From the NCBI RefSeq assembly GCF_002355395.1, contig NZ_AP017315.1:2108001-2172000 (forward strand): a DNA stretch of 64,000 nucleotides, in the 5' to 3' direction. Position numbers and translations under genes: made by a program. This stretch comes from Microcella alkaliphila (GTDB lineage Bacteria; Actinomycetota; Actinomycetes; Actinomycetales; Microbacteriaceae). This document shows positions 27,495 to 35,234 of the stretch, one piece after another. Positions within the stretch are counted from its first letter, which is position 1, and every line of letters starts with the position of its first letter. The notes below the pieces were generated by a model, which worked only from the letters and a program-made list of their open reading frames with translations, was not told the origin of the DNA and did not search any database.

Positions 27495-27512
27495 TCGTTC
27501 GTAAACAAACGA
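27495..27512. promoter_or_regulatory. Regulon operator copy B between divergent ligase and amidotransferase
   Basis: TCGTTCGTAAACAAACGA is an 18-bp palindrome with 14 of 18 positions symmetric. On the plus strand GATACT (27511-27516) overlaps its end as a -10 for the amidotransferase. On the minus strand TACAGT just upstream serves as -10 for the ligase, so one site could silence both promoters. The rest of 27398-27609 holds only these signals and the Shine-Dalgarno GAGGAG before 27610. Confidence 0.7.
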
Positions 27513-27609
27513 TACTGTAGTTGCGGCGGCGCGTCGATGGGCCGCCACGCCGATCCGAGCATCCCCCGCTCGCGTGAGGCGACCGCGATCTCAACGAGGA
27601 GTTCCCGCG

Positions 27610-28326
27610 ATGCGTGCCCTGTTCATCCAGCACGACCACGTCTCACCGCTCGGCCCCGTCGGCGACCGCTTCGCCGATCACGGCTACGACATCGACACGG
27701 TGCTCGTCGTACCCGAAGAGCAGTTCGGCTCGCCCAATCTTGCGTTCGAGTTTCCCGACGCGGGCGCCTACGACGTCATCGTGCCGCTCGGCTCGCCGTG
27801 GGGCGCCTGGGACGACGCCTGCATCGGCAACTGGCTGCTGCCCGAAATCGAGTGGATGCGCGAGGTCGTCACCGACGACATCCCCGTTCTCGGCATCTGC
27901 TTCGGCGGGCAGCTGATTGCCCGCGCGATGGGCGGCTCGGTGGCGCCCGCCCCCAAGGGCGAGATCGGCTGGACCGCCATCTGGAGCGACCGGCCGTCAC
28001 TCGTGGGGCCGGGCCCGTGGTTTCAGTTCCACTACGACCGGTGGGAGGTGCCGCCCGGGGCCGTGGAGATTGCCCGCAACCCGGTCGCCTCGCAGGCGTT
28101 CACGATTCGACGCTCGCTCGCGGTGCAGTTCCACCCCGAGCTCGACGCGGCGGGGCTGAAGGGCTGGCTCGACTGGGGCGGCGACGCGAAGGTCGCCGCC
28201 GACGGGCAGGACCCGGCCGTGATGCTGGCGCAGACCGTGGCCGAGCAGTCCGCCGCGCGCGAGCGCACAAACGCGCTCGTCGACGCGTTTCTCACCGAGG
28301 TGGCAGGCCTGCCGACCCGGGCGTGA
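27610..28326 (+). CDS. Class I glutamine amidotransferase-like protein
   Basis: 238 aa. The nucleophile motif GICFGGQLIARAMGG near residue 97 and the FHPEL His-Glu pair near 175 complete a GATase1 triad. In aniline-degradation operons a protein of this type (AtdA2/TdnT) accompanies the gamma-glutamyl ligase and is thought to handle glutamine or the glutamyl adduct. PuuD-like hydrolysis of a gamma-glutamyl product is an alternative. Start ATG 27610 is preceded by GAGGAG. It is divergent from the ligase across the shared operator. Confidence 0.82.
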   Translation: MRALFIQHDHVSPLGPVGDRFADHGYDIDTVLVVPEEQFGSPNLAFEFPDAGAYDVIVPLGSPWGAWDDACIGNWLLPEIEWMREVVTDDIPVLGICFGGQLIARAMGGSVAPAPKGEIGWTAIWSDRPSLVGPGPWFQFHYDRWEVPPGAVEIARNPVASQAFTIRRSLAVQFHPELDAAGLKGWLDWGGDAKVAADGQDPAVMLAQTVAEQSAARERTNALVDAFLTEVAGLPTRA

Positions 28327-28347
28327 CGCCCCCGCGAGGCGAATGCA

Positions 28348-29352
28348 CTACGGCGCGATGCGCACGATGAGCTTGCCCCGCACGTGGCCGCTCTCGCTGT
28401 GCCGCACCGCGTCGGCGATTCGCTCCAGCGGGTAGACCTCGCCAACGACCACGCGGATCGCGCCCTCGCCGAGCAGCGTCGCGAGCCTCGCCAGGTCGGC
28501 GGGGTCACGTCGAGCCAGGATGCTCGCAATCGTCTTCGTCGTGAACCGGTTCGCAACGGCCCGCTTCACGACGGCCGCAACCGGCGCGATCCAATCACCG
28601 CGGGGCGCCCCAACGACGGCGAGCACACCGTCGGGGGTGAGCAGCCGCGCGAGCTCGCGAGTGGGACGGGCGCCGCTCGCCTCGACGACGATGTCGTACC
28701 GCGCGAGCCCGTCATCGAGGGTCTGTGCGGCGTAGTCGAGCACCTCCTCGGCGCCGAGGCGCAGCGCGAGTTCGCGGTTGCCGGCGCTCGTGACGGCCGT
28801 GACGTGGGCACCGAAGTGGGCGGCGAGCTGCGTGGCGATGCTGCCGACCCCGCCGGTGGCCCCGATGATCATGACGCGGGGCGGCATGGGTTCGACGCCC
28901 GCCCCGTCCCAGGTTCGTGGGGCGCCGAGTCCGCCGCGGCGGAGGGCCTGCAGGGCGGTGACGGCGGCGATGCCGAGGCCTGCGGCCTCCTCGACGCCCA
29001 CGCTGTCTGGTCGGTGAGCGAGCCCCTTCTCGGCGACGACGGTGTGTTCAGCCCAGGCTGCTTTGCCGTAACCGAACACCTCGTCTCCGGCTGCAAAACG
29101 GGTCACACCGGGGCCGACCGCCTCGACCGTGCCCGCGATATCGCTGCCGAGTGACGGGTCTTTCGGTTGCGGCATGCCGCGCGCGAGCCGAACCAGATGC
29201 GGCGTGCCGCGCAGCTCGTGCCAGTCGAGCGGGTTCACCGAGCTCGCGGCGATCCGCACGCGCACCTGACCTTCCCCGGGCTCCGGGAGGGACGCATCCA
29301 CGATCTGCAAGGTTTCGGGACCGCCGTAGCGGCGCGCAACGACAGCCTTCAT
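28348..29352 (-). CDS. MDR-family NADP-dependent oxidoreductase
   Basis: 334 aa. GroES-like N-terminal domain (PLDWHELRGTPHLVRLARGM, DIAGTVEAVGPGVTRFAAGD), then the nucleotide-binding motif VMIIGATGGVGSIATQLAAH near residue 163. No catalytic zinc ligands, as in quinone reductases and enoyl reductases. It lies between the amidotransferase and P450 genes but has no copy of the regulon operator, so membership in the pathway is uncertain. Confidence 0.83.
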   Translation of the reverse strand: MKAVVARRYGGPETLQIVDASLPEPGEGQVRVRIAASSVNPLDWHELRGTPHLVRLARGMPQPKDPSLGSDIAGTVEAVGPGVTRFAAGDEVFGYGKAAWAEHTVVAEKGLAHRPDSVGVEEAAGLGIAAVTALQALRRGGLGAPRTWDGAGVEPMPPRVMIIGATGGVGSIATQLAAHFGAHVTAVTSAGNRELALRLGAEEVLDYAAQTLDDGLARYDIVVEASGARPTRELARLLTPDGVLAVVGAPRGDWIAPVAAVVKRAVANRFTTKTIASILARRDPADLARLATLLGEGAIRVVVGEVYPLERIADAVRHSESGHVRGKLIVRIAP

Positions 29353-29381
29353 GCCCCCAGCATGGCGGGTTGTGGGGACGA

Positions 29382-29473
29382 GCGTGACGTTTCTCAGGAG
29401 TAGAGACGCGCCGACGCCGAAACAGCGCGTGTTTTCGGGGCGAGCCGCGCTCTACTCCTGAGAAACGTCACGC
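29382..29473. repeat. 24-bp perfect inverted repeat with 44-nt loop
   Basis: Arms 29382-29405 (begins GCGTGACGTTTCTCAGGAG) and 29450-29473 are exact reverse complements. A smaller CCGAAA/TTTCGG hairpin is nested in the loop. It lies between the 5' end of the oxidoreductase gene and the 3' end of the P450 gene. It could be a terminator for the P450 transcript or a mobile palindromic repeat. The next ~140 bases are low-complexity GCGGC-rich sequence without a gene. Confidence 0.8.
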
Positions 29474-29624
29474 AGCACCGCGGCTCAGCGCGGCGCAGGG
29501 GCCAAGAGCGGCGGCGCGGCCCAGCGCGGCGGCGCGGCGGCGCGGCGCGGCGGTGGGCCGCACCACGCCGGCACGTGAGAGGGGACAGTGTCGCGCGCCC
29601 CGACGGCGGGCCGCGCCCGGTCGA

Positions 29625-30869
29625 CTAGACCACCCGTACCGGCATGCGCTTGATGCCGTGCACGAAGTTCGAGCGCAGGTAGTCGACGCTGCCGGTGCGT
29701 TCGAACGTCACGTCGCGGGTGAGCAGGTCTTCGAACATGATGCGCAGTTCGATGCGGGCGAGCGCGTTGCCGAGGCACATGTGCGGGCCGCCGCGTCCGA
29801 ACGACATGTGCTCGTTCGGCGAGCGCCGCACGTCGAAGCGGTACGGCTCGTCGAAGACGGCGTCGTCGCGGTTGCCGGAGGCGAACCAGACGACGACCTT
29901 GTCACCCTCGGCGATGTCGGTGCCGGCGAACTCGGTGTCGGTCGTCGCCGTGCGGCGGAAGTGGTACACGGGCGAGGCGAAGCGCAGGAACTCCTCGACG
30001 GCCCACGGGATGAGCGAGGGGTCGTTGCGGAGGATCTCCATCTGCTCGGGGTTGTTGAGCAGGTTGTTCATCGTGTGGGTGATGGTGTGGCGCGTGGTCT
30101 CGTTGCCGGCGACGACAAGCAACAGGAAGTTCGTGTTGAACTCGTCTTCCGTCAGCGGCCGACCGTCGGACGGTACGCCGTCGGCGAGCAGGGTGACCAG
30201 ATCGGTGCCACCCTTGCCTCGCCGCTCTGCCGCCATGTGGCGCCCGTACTCGTACACCTCGATCGCGGCCGGCGAGCGGAACGGCACGTGCTTGTACTTC
30301 TCGCTGTCGGCCGAGCTGATGAGCAGATCGGCGTGTTCGGGGTCGGTGTTGCCGATCATGCGGTTACCCCACTCGATGAGCTGCCCCGTGTCGCTGTCTG
30401 GCACGTCGAGCAAGCGCGCGAGCACCCGGATCGGGAAGTCGGCACTGACCTCGTCGACGAAGTCGAATGACCCCTTCGCGACGGCCGCGTCGAGCGTCTT
30501 CGCAGTGATGCCGCGCAGGAAGGTTTCGTACTTGGCGACCGCCTGCGGGGTGAACTGCCCCTGGAGCATGCGCCTCAGCGCTCGATGACGCAGTCCGTCG
30601 GTTTCGAGTAGCGAACGCCGCTTGTCTTGCAGCTCGGGGTCGACCTCTTCGAGGTTCGTGAACTTTGTCGACGTGAAGGTTTCGGTGTCGCGCAGCACGC
30701 GCACGATGTCGTGGTACCGGGTCACCGACCAGAAGCCGTGGTTTGGTGCGTCCTCGTCAGACCAGTGCAGTCCGGGGGTCGCGCGCAGTTCGTCGAAGGT
30801 CGACCAGGGGGCGCCGTTCGCGAACAGGTCGAGGTTGGCGAGGTTCGGCTGGGTGAGGGTGTGCGTCAT
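29625..30869 (-). CDS. Cytochrome P450 (bacterial class I)
   Basis: 414-aa soluble haem monooxygenase. I-helix oxygen-binding motif VVAGNETTRH, K-helix EEFLR (ExxR) and the haem-thiolate loop FGRGGPHMCLGNALA are intact. The architecture resembles bacterial CYPs that hydroxylate aromatic or terpenoid compounds. Electrons would come from the [3Fe-4S] ferredoxin and reductase at 35019-36470. AAAGG precedes the ATG. A weaker relative of the regulon operator overlaps its start region, and the MarR gene is divergent upstream. Confidence 0.95.
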   Translation of the reverse strand: MTHTLTQPNLANLDLFANGAPWSTFDELRATPGLHWSDEDAPNHGFWSVTRYHDIVRVLRDTETFTSTKFTNLEEVDPELQDKRRSLLETDGLRHRALRRMLQGQFTPQAVAKYETFLRGITAKTLDAAVAKGSFDFVDEVSADFPIRVLARLLDVPDSDTGQLIEWGNRMIGNTDPEHADLLISSADSEKYKHVPFRSPAAIEVYEYGRHMAAERRGKGGTDLVTLLADGVPSDGRPLTEDEFNTNFLLLVVAGNETTRHTITHTMNNLLNNPEQMEILRNDPSLIPWAVEEFLRFASPVYHFRRTATTDTEFAGTDIAEGDKVVVWFASGNRDDAVFDEPYRFDVRRSPNEHMSFGRGGPHMCLGNALARIELRIMFEDLLTRDVTFERTGSVDYLRSNFVHGIKRMPVRVV

Positions 30870-30891
30870 TGCAGCGCCTTTGCTCTGGGAA

Positions 30892-30912
30892 CGATTGTTT
30901 GGATGCTAACGA
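30892..30912. promoter_or_regulatory. Possible degenerate operator copy C upstream of the P450
   Basis: On the minus strand TCGTTAGCATCCAAACAATCG keeps both half-sites (TCGTT and CAAAC-like AAACAATCG) with altered spacing. TAGCAT within it could be the -10 box. The resemblance is weaker than for copies A, B and D. Confidence 0.35.
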
Positions 30913-31040
30913 ATCTGCGCGCATCCGTCGAGTCCCCCGCACGACGGACCCTCGGATCGGAGGCCTCACGGGCGGGGCCGACGCAGCGAAACGCACAGCG
31001 CGGCAGGCCGCCCCGACGCGGCGCGAGAGCCGGAATCCCG

Positions 31041-31060
31041 GCCATTCGCCCCCGAATGGC
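31041..31060. promoter_or_regulatory. Inverted repeat upstream of the MarR gene
   Basis: GCCATTCGCCCCCGAATGGC: 8-bp perfect arms around CCCC, 34 nt before the MarR start. The CGAATG half-site is shared with operators A and D, so it may be an autoregulatory site. The rest of 30913-31094 shows no gene. Confidence 0.4.
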
Positions 31061-31094
31061 GTTGAATGGTGCCTGACTAAACGGAAGGGTCAGC

Positions 31095-31589
31095 ATGCCC
31101 AGTGCGCACACGCTCGCCGAGACCGAGCAGCAGGTCGCCGAGCGTCTCGGCGGTCTGCCGATCGACTTTGAGGCGATGGCGGTCATCTCGAACCTGTTCC
31201 GCGCAGCCAACGCGACCCGCAACTACTTCGAGCGCACGGTGCTCGCCCCGACGGACCTCAGCTGGACAGCTTTCGTCGTTCTCTGGGTCACCTGGATCTG
31301 GGAGCCGATCGAGACCCGCCAGATCGCGGAGGAGGGCGGCTTTTCGAAGGCGACCCTCACCGGCGTGCTCGGCACTCTCGAGGCGAAGGGATACGTGACG
31401 CGCGCCCGCAGCGCCAGCGACGGCCGGCTCGTCATCGTGTCGATGACCGATGCGGGGCGCGAGCTCATGCTCACCCTCTTCCCCACCTTCAACGCCCACG
31501 AGCAGCAGGCCACCTCGACGCTCGACCCCGAGCGCCGACGCGAGTTGGCCGAGATGCTGCGGCAGATCACGCGGCTCACCGAGCGCTGA
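31095..31589 (+). CDS. MarR-family transcriptional regulator
   Basis: 164-aa winged-helix dimeric regulator. The recognition region reads ETRQIAEEGGFSKATLTGVL and the wing KGYVTRARSASDGRLVIVS, with the MarR signature DGR. N- and C-terminal helices form the dimer interface. MarR proteins usually repress catabolic operons and release DNA on binding an aromatic acid. It lies between the P450 and the aldehyde dehydrogenase operons and is the only regulator in the cluster, hence the candidate for the 18-bp palindrome. GGAAGGG precedes the ATG. Confidence 0.92.
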   Translation: MPSAHTLAETEQQVAERLGGLPIDFEAMAVISNLFRAANATRNYFERTVLAPTDLSWTAFVVLWVTWIWEPIETRQIAEEGGFSKATLTGVLGTLEAKGYVTRARSASDGRLVIVSMTDAGRELMLTLFPTFNAHEQQATSTLDPERRRELAEMLRQITRLTER

Positions 31590-31687
31590 CGACGGGGCCG
31601 GCCGCGGGATGCTCGGGCCGCTTCCGCCACCCCCATCCGGTTCGCGCCCTACCGCTCCCCCGAGCCCGTGGTCTACTATCGAAGGAA

Positions 31688-31705
31688 TCGTTCGTACACG
31701 AATGA
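31688..31705. promoter_or_regulatory. Regulon operator copy D upstream of the meta-cleavage operon
   Basis: TCGTTCGTACACGAATGA lies just downstream of a TACTAT -10 box (31674-31679), over the predicted start point, and matches copies A and B. Binding here would repress the aldehyde dehydrogenase-to-reductase operon. Confidence 0.7.
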
Positions 31706-31730
31706 CATACCACTGCAAGGGAGCAGCCAC

Positions 31731-33194
31731 GTGCACCAGGTGACACTCGCCGGCCTCACCGTCGACACCCGCCACGTCATCGGCGGCGAACGCGTCGCGT
31801 CGACCGAGACCTTCGAATCGGTCTCGCCCATCGACGGTGCGACCCTCGCCCACGTGGCCCGTGGTGGCTCGGCCGAGGTGAACCGCGCCGTGGAGGCAGC
31901 CCGCGCTGCGTTCCCCGCGTGGCGTGACCTCGGCGCCGAGGGGCGCCGCGAAATCCTCCACCGCCTGGCCGACCTCGTCGAGCGCGACCTCGAACAGCTG
32001 GCGAACCTTGAGACGCTCGACAACGGATCGCTCCTGCGCAGCCACCGCCGCGGCGTGATGCCGCGCGTCGCCATGAACTTGCGCTTTTTCGCCGACTGGG
32101 CCGTCGAGAAGCTGCACCACCCCGTATGGCAGACCCGCGGCCACGACAACGTCGTCTCGTGGGATCCGTCGGGGGTCGCCGCGCTCATCACCCCGTGGAA
32201 CGCGCCCCTCATGCTTGCCACCTGGAAGATCGGGCCCGCGCTCGCCGCCGGCGACACCGTGGTGTTGAAGCCGGCCGAGTGGACCCCGCTGAGCGCCAGC
32301 TACTTCGCCGACCTCGCCGACGAGGCAGGCGTACCCGCGGGCGTCTTCAATGTCGTGCAGGGCTTCGGCGCGGAAGCCGGCGCCGCCCTCGTCGCCCACC
32401 CGGGCATCGCCCGCATCTCGTTCACCGGCAGCGTACCGACCGCCAAGGCGATCGCGCGGTCCGCCGCCGACAACCTCACACCGGTCAGCTTCGAGCTCGG
32501 CGGCAAGAGCCCGCTGATCGTCACCGACGATGCCGACCTCGACCTCGCCGTCGAGCTGGCCGTCGAGCAGTACGACAACGCGGGGCAGGTGTGCCTGTCG
32601 GGCACGCGCCTGCTCGTGCACGAGAACATCGCGGAGGCCTTCCAGGCGCGGTTCGCTGAGAAGGCGCAGCAGCTGCGGCAGGGTGACCCGCGCGAGGAGG
32701 CGACCCAGATCGGGCCGCAGATCCATCGGGTGCACCTGGAGCGCATCCAGGGGTTCGTCGAGCGGGCGACCGCGGACGGCGCGCGCGTCGTCATCGGCGG
32801 CGGCCCGAACGACGAGCTCGGCGGCCTGTACTTCCGCCCAACGCTGATCGCGGACGCGAAGCCCGGCAGCGAGATCCTCACCGCCGAGGTATTCGGCCCG
32901 GTGCTCGCGGTGCAGACGTTCGCAAGCGACGACGACGCCGTCGAGCTTGCCAACAACACCGAGTTCGGGCTCGCCGCCGTCGTCGTCTGCGGCAACCGCG
33001 AGCGCGCCGAACGCCTCACGAAGAACCTTGTGGCCGGCACCATCTGGGTCAACTGCTTCTTCGTACGCGACCTCGCCGCCCCCTTCGGCGGCTCGAAGAA
33101 GTCGGGAATCGGCCGCGAGGGCGGCACCTGGTCGTTCGACTTCTACGCCGACGTCAAGAACACCGTCTACGCACCGACCGGATGGAAGGACTAA
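31731..33194 (+). CDS. Aldehyde dehydrogenase, probable HpaE/HMSD-type semialdehyde dehydrogenase
   Basis: 487-aa NAD-dependent ALDH. Motifs: the PWNAPLMLATWKIGPALAAG cofactor segment, FELGGKSPLIV with the general-base Glu near residue 252, the nucleophile Cys in NAGQVCLSGTRLLV, and EVFGPVLAVQTF. Next to an extradiol dioxygenase it most likely oxidises the ring-cleavage semialdehyde (5-carboxymethyl-2-hydroxymuconate or 2-hydroxymuconate type). The GTG at 31731 is chosen because AGGGAG lies 8 nt upstream and the ALDH fold starts there. Confidence 0.9.
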   Translation: MHQVTLAGLTVDTRHVIGGERVASTETFESVSPIDGATLAHVARGGSAEVNRAVEAARAAFPAWRDLGAEGRREILHRLADLVERDLEQLANLETLDNGSLLRSHRRGVMPRVAMNLRFFADWAVEKLHHPVWQTRGHDNVVSWDPSGVAALITPWNAPLMLATWKIGPALAAGDTVVLKPAEWTPLSASYFADLADEAGVPAGVFNVVQGFGAEAGAALVAHPGIARISFTGSVPTAKAIARSAADNLTPVSFELGGKSPLIVTDDADLDLAVELAVEQYDNAGQVCLSGTRLLVHENIAEAFQARFAEKAQQLRQGDPREEATQIGPQIHRVHLERIQGFVERATADGARVVIGGGPNDELGGLYFRPTLIADAKPGSEILTAEVFGPVLAVQTFASDDDAVELANNTEFGLAAVVVCGNRERAERLTKNLVAGTIWVNCFFVRDLAAPFGGSKKSGIGREGGTWSFDFYADVKNTVYAPTGWKD

Positions 33195-33196
33195 TC

Positions 33197-34129
33197 ATGG
33201 GAAAAGTCGTTGGAGCAGCGCTGCTCGCCCACGTGCCCACAATCATGCTGCCGCAGGACGTGCGCTACGACCTCAATGACGGCAAAGAGATCAGTCTCGT
33301 ACCGGGGCTGAAGCGACTGCGCGAGGAGGTTATGGAGACCCTCGACTACGACACGGTCGTCGTGCTCGACTCGCACTGGGCGACCACTGTCGAGTTCGTC
33401 ATCACCTCGCACGCCGAACGCTCGGGACTCTTCACGAGCGAAGAGCTGCCGCGCGGCATGTCGCAGATTCCGTACGCGTTCAAGGGTGACCCCGAGCTGG
33501 CGAACGCCGTGGCGAACTACGACGCGAAGAACGGCACCTGGGTCACCCCCATCTCTGACCCGCACCTGCCGATCTTTTACGCGACGGTGAACCTCTGGCA
33601 CTACCTGGGCCGCGGACTCGACAAGCGCTGGGTGAGCCTGTCGGTCTGCCAGACGGCGACGACGGAGGACTTCCTGCGCGCCGGTCGCGCCCTCGGCGAG
33701 GCGATTCGTGACAGCGACCGCAAGGTGCTGCTGCTCGCCTCGGGCGCCCTCTCGCACACGTTCTACAAGCTGCGGGACCTGCGCCGCCACGAGTCGAGCG
33801 ACCCGAGCCACATCTTCAGCGCCGAGGCGCGCGAGGCCGATCTCGAGCGCATCGAGTGGATGAGGCGCGGAAACCACAAGCGCATCCTCGAGACTATGCC
33901 CGAGTTCAAGAAGTTCAAGCCCGAGGCGAACTTCAGCCACTGGCTGCAGATGGCGGGCGCCACGGGTGAAGAGGCGAACACGGCGAAGGGCGTCATGTAC
34001 TCCGAGTACGAGAACTCGATCGGCACGGGCCAGGTGCACGTGTACTTCCCCGAGCCCGAGGGCGGGTTCCCGCCGCCGAAAGACGTCACGCTCTCGCGCG
34101 ACGACTCGGTTGAGGCGGGCGCCGCGTGA
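33197..34129 (+). CDS. Class III extradiol ring-cleavage dioxygenase (HpaD/LigB type)
   Basis: 310-aa non-haem Fe(II) dioxygenase of the LigB family, the type that cleaves 3,4-dihydroxyphenylacetate (HpaD) or related catechols. Fe ligands fit the LigB pattern: His12 in ALLAHVPTI, His60 in LDSHWATT, and a C-terminal Glu in MYSEYENSIGTG. His in SGALSHTFYKL matches the catalytic base. Start MGKVVG at 33197 places His12 exactly as in LigB. Only 2 nt follow the ALDH stop, and the gene overlaps the next by 4 nt. Confidence 0.9.
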   Translation: MGKVVGAALLAHVPTIMLPQDVRYDLNDGKEISLVPGLKRLREEVMETLDYDTVVVLDSHWATTVEFVITSHAERSGLFTSEELPRGMSQIPYAFKGDPELANAVANYDAKNGTWVTPISDPHLPIFYATVNLWHYLGRGLDKRWVSLSVCQTATTEDFLRAGRALGEAIRDSDRKVLLLASGALSHTFYKLRDLRRHESSDPSHIFSAEAREADLERIEWMRRGNHKRILETMPEFKKFKPEANFSHWLQMAGATGEEANTAKGVMYSEYENSIGTGQVHVYFPEPEGGFPPPKDVTLSRDDSVEAGAA

Positions 34130-35022
34130 CCGAGTACCGTCGCATCCTGCTGGGCGGCGCGCCCGTTCAGGTGACGCGCGATGGTGACGTGCTGCGCGCA
34201 TCCGATGGCCGCGACATCGCGATCGAGGATGCGGTTCACCTGCCCCCGACGGAGCCCCAGAAGATCATCGCGGTGCACCTGAATTATCAGAGCCGCACCG
34301 ACGAGTTCATGACGAAGTTGCCGGCGGCGCCGACCTACTTCCACAAGCCGGTGACGGCGCTGAACAGCCACGGCGGCGACATCGTGCGCCCGGTCGGCTG
34401 CCAGTGGCTGAACTACGAGGGCGAGATCGTCATCGTGATCGGCAAGACGTGCCGCAACGTGAGCCCTGCGGAAGCGGGCGAGTACATCGCCGGCTACACG
34501 GTCGGCAACGACTACGGGCTGCACGACTTCCGCGACACCGACGCCGGCTCAATGCTGCGGGTGAAGGGCAGCGACACGCTCGCGCCCGTCGGCCCCGGGC
34601 TCGTCACCGACTGGGACTTCCGCAATAAGACGATTCGCACGATCGTCAACGGCGAGGTCAAGCAGGAGGACTCGACGGCGAACATGGAGTGGGACATGCA
34701 CTACCTGGTCGCCGACCTTGCCCGCACCATCACGCTCGTGCCCGGCGACCTGATTTTCTCGGGCACGCCCGCGAACTCGCGCCCCGTGTACCCGGGCGAC
34801 GTCGTCGAGGTCGAGGTTGAGGGCCTCGGCCGCCTCACCAACACGATCGTCGAGGGGCCGACGCCGATTCGCACCGACGTGGGCGCCCAGCCGACCTCGA
34901 GCGAGGAGGTCGTGTCGACCGCGCTCGGCGGCGACTGGGAGTTCCGCGGCATTCGCACCCCGTCGAAAGACCTGTACCCGTCCCGCATCGAGGAATCGAC
35001 CCCCGAGGAGCAGAACCGATGA
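34126..35022 (+). CDS. Fumarylacetoacetate-hydrolase-family isomerase/decarboxylase (HpaG-like)
   Basis: 298 aa, GTG start overlapping the dioxygenase stop. The FAH fold shows HLNYQSRTDEF, YFHKPVTALNSHGGDI, NYEGEIVIVIGK with the metal-binding Glu residues, GYTVGNDYGLHDFRDTD and GDLIFSGTPAN. In homoprotocatechuate degradation this family provides OPET decarboxylase and HHDD isomerase. In catechol meta-cleavage it provides oxalocrotonate decarboxylase or hydratase. Which applies here cannot be read from sequence. Confidence 0.88.
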   Translation: MTEYRRILLGGAPVQVTRDGDVLRASDGRDIAIEDAVHLPPTEPQKIIAVHLNYQSRTDEFMTKLPAAPTYFHKPVTALNSHGGDIVRPVGCQWLNYEGEIVIVIGKTCRNVSPAEAGEYIAGYTVGNDYGLHDFRDTDAGSMLRVKGSDTLAPVGPGLVTDWDFRNKTIRTIVNGEVKQEDSTANMEWDMHYLVADLARTITLVPGDLIFSGTPANSRPVYPGDVVEVEVEGLGRLTNTIVEGPTPIRTDVGAQPTSSEEVVSTALGGDWEFRGIRTPSKDLYPSRIEESTPEEQNR

Positions 35023-35213
35023 TCAAGATCGACGTCGACATGAACAAGTGCCAGCACTACGGCCAGTGCGTGTTCGAGGCGCCCGAGGTGTTTCAGCTGA
35101 ACGCCGACGACAAGCTCGAGTACCAGGCCGAGGCGCCCGACGAGATGCTCGGCGACCTCGAAGCCGCCGCCGACGTCTGCCCCATGCAGGCGATCACGCT
35201 GACCCGCGAATAA
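35019..35213 (+). CDS. [3Fe-4S] ferredoxin of P450 type
   Basis: 64 aa. The cluster ligands follow the C-x2-H-x2-C...C pattern (CQHYGQC, then CPMQAI), with a His in place of the second cysteine of a 4Fe cluster, typical of ferredoxins that reduce actinobacterial P450s. It overlaps the FAH-family gene by 4 nt. Its partner P450 is encoded 4 kb upstream in the opposite orientation, so expression of the two must be coordinated, consistent with a shared operator. Confidence 0.93.
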   Translation: MIKIDVDMNKCQHYGQCVFEAPEVFQLNADDKLEYQAEAPDEMLGDLEAAADVCPMQAITLTRE

Positions 35214-35234
35214 CGCGCCGAAAGACGACGAGCG

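Noticed and set aside
29482..29620. GCGGC-rich tract as a repeat gene or RNA
   Set aside because: Low-complexity sequence without a consistent repeat unit or conserved reading frame.
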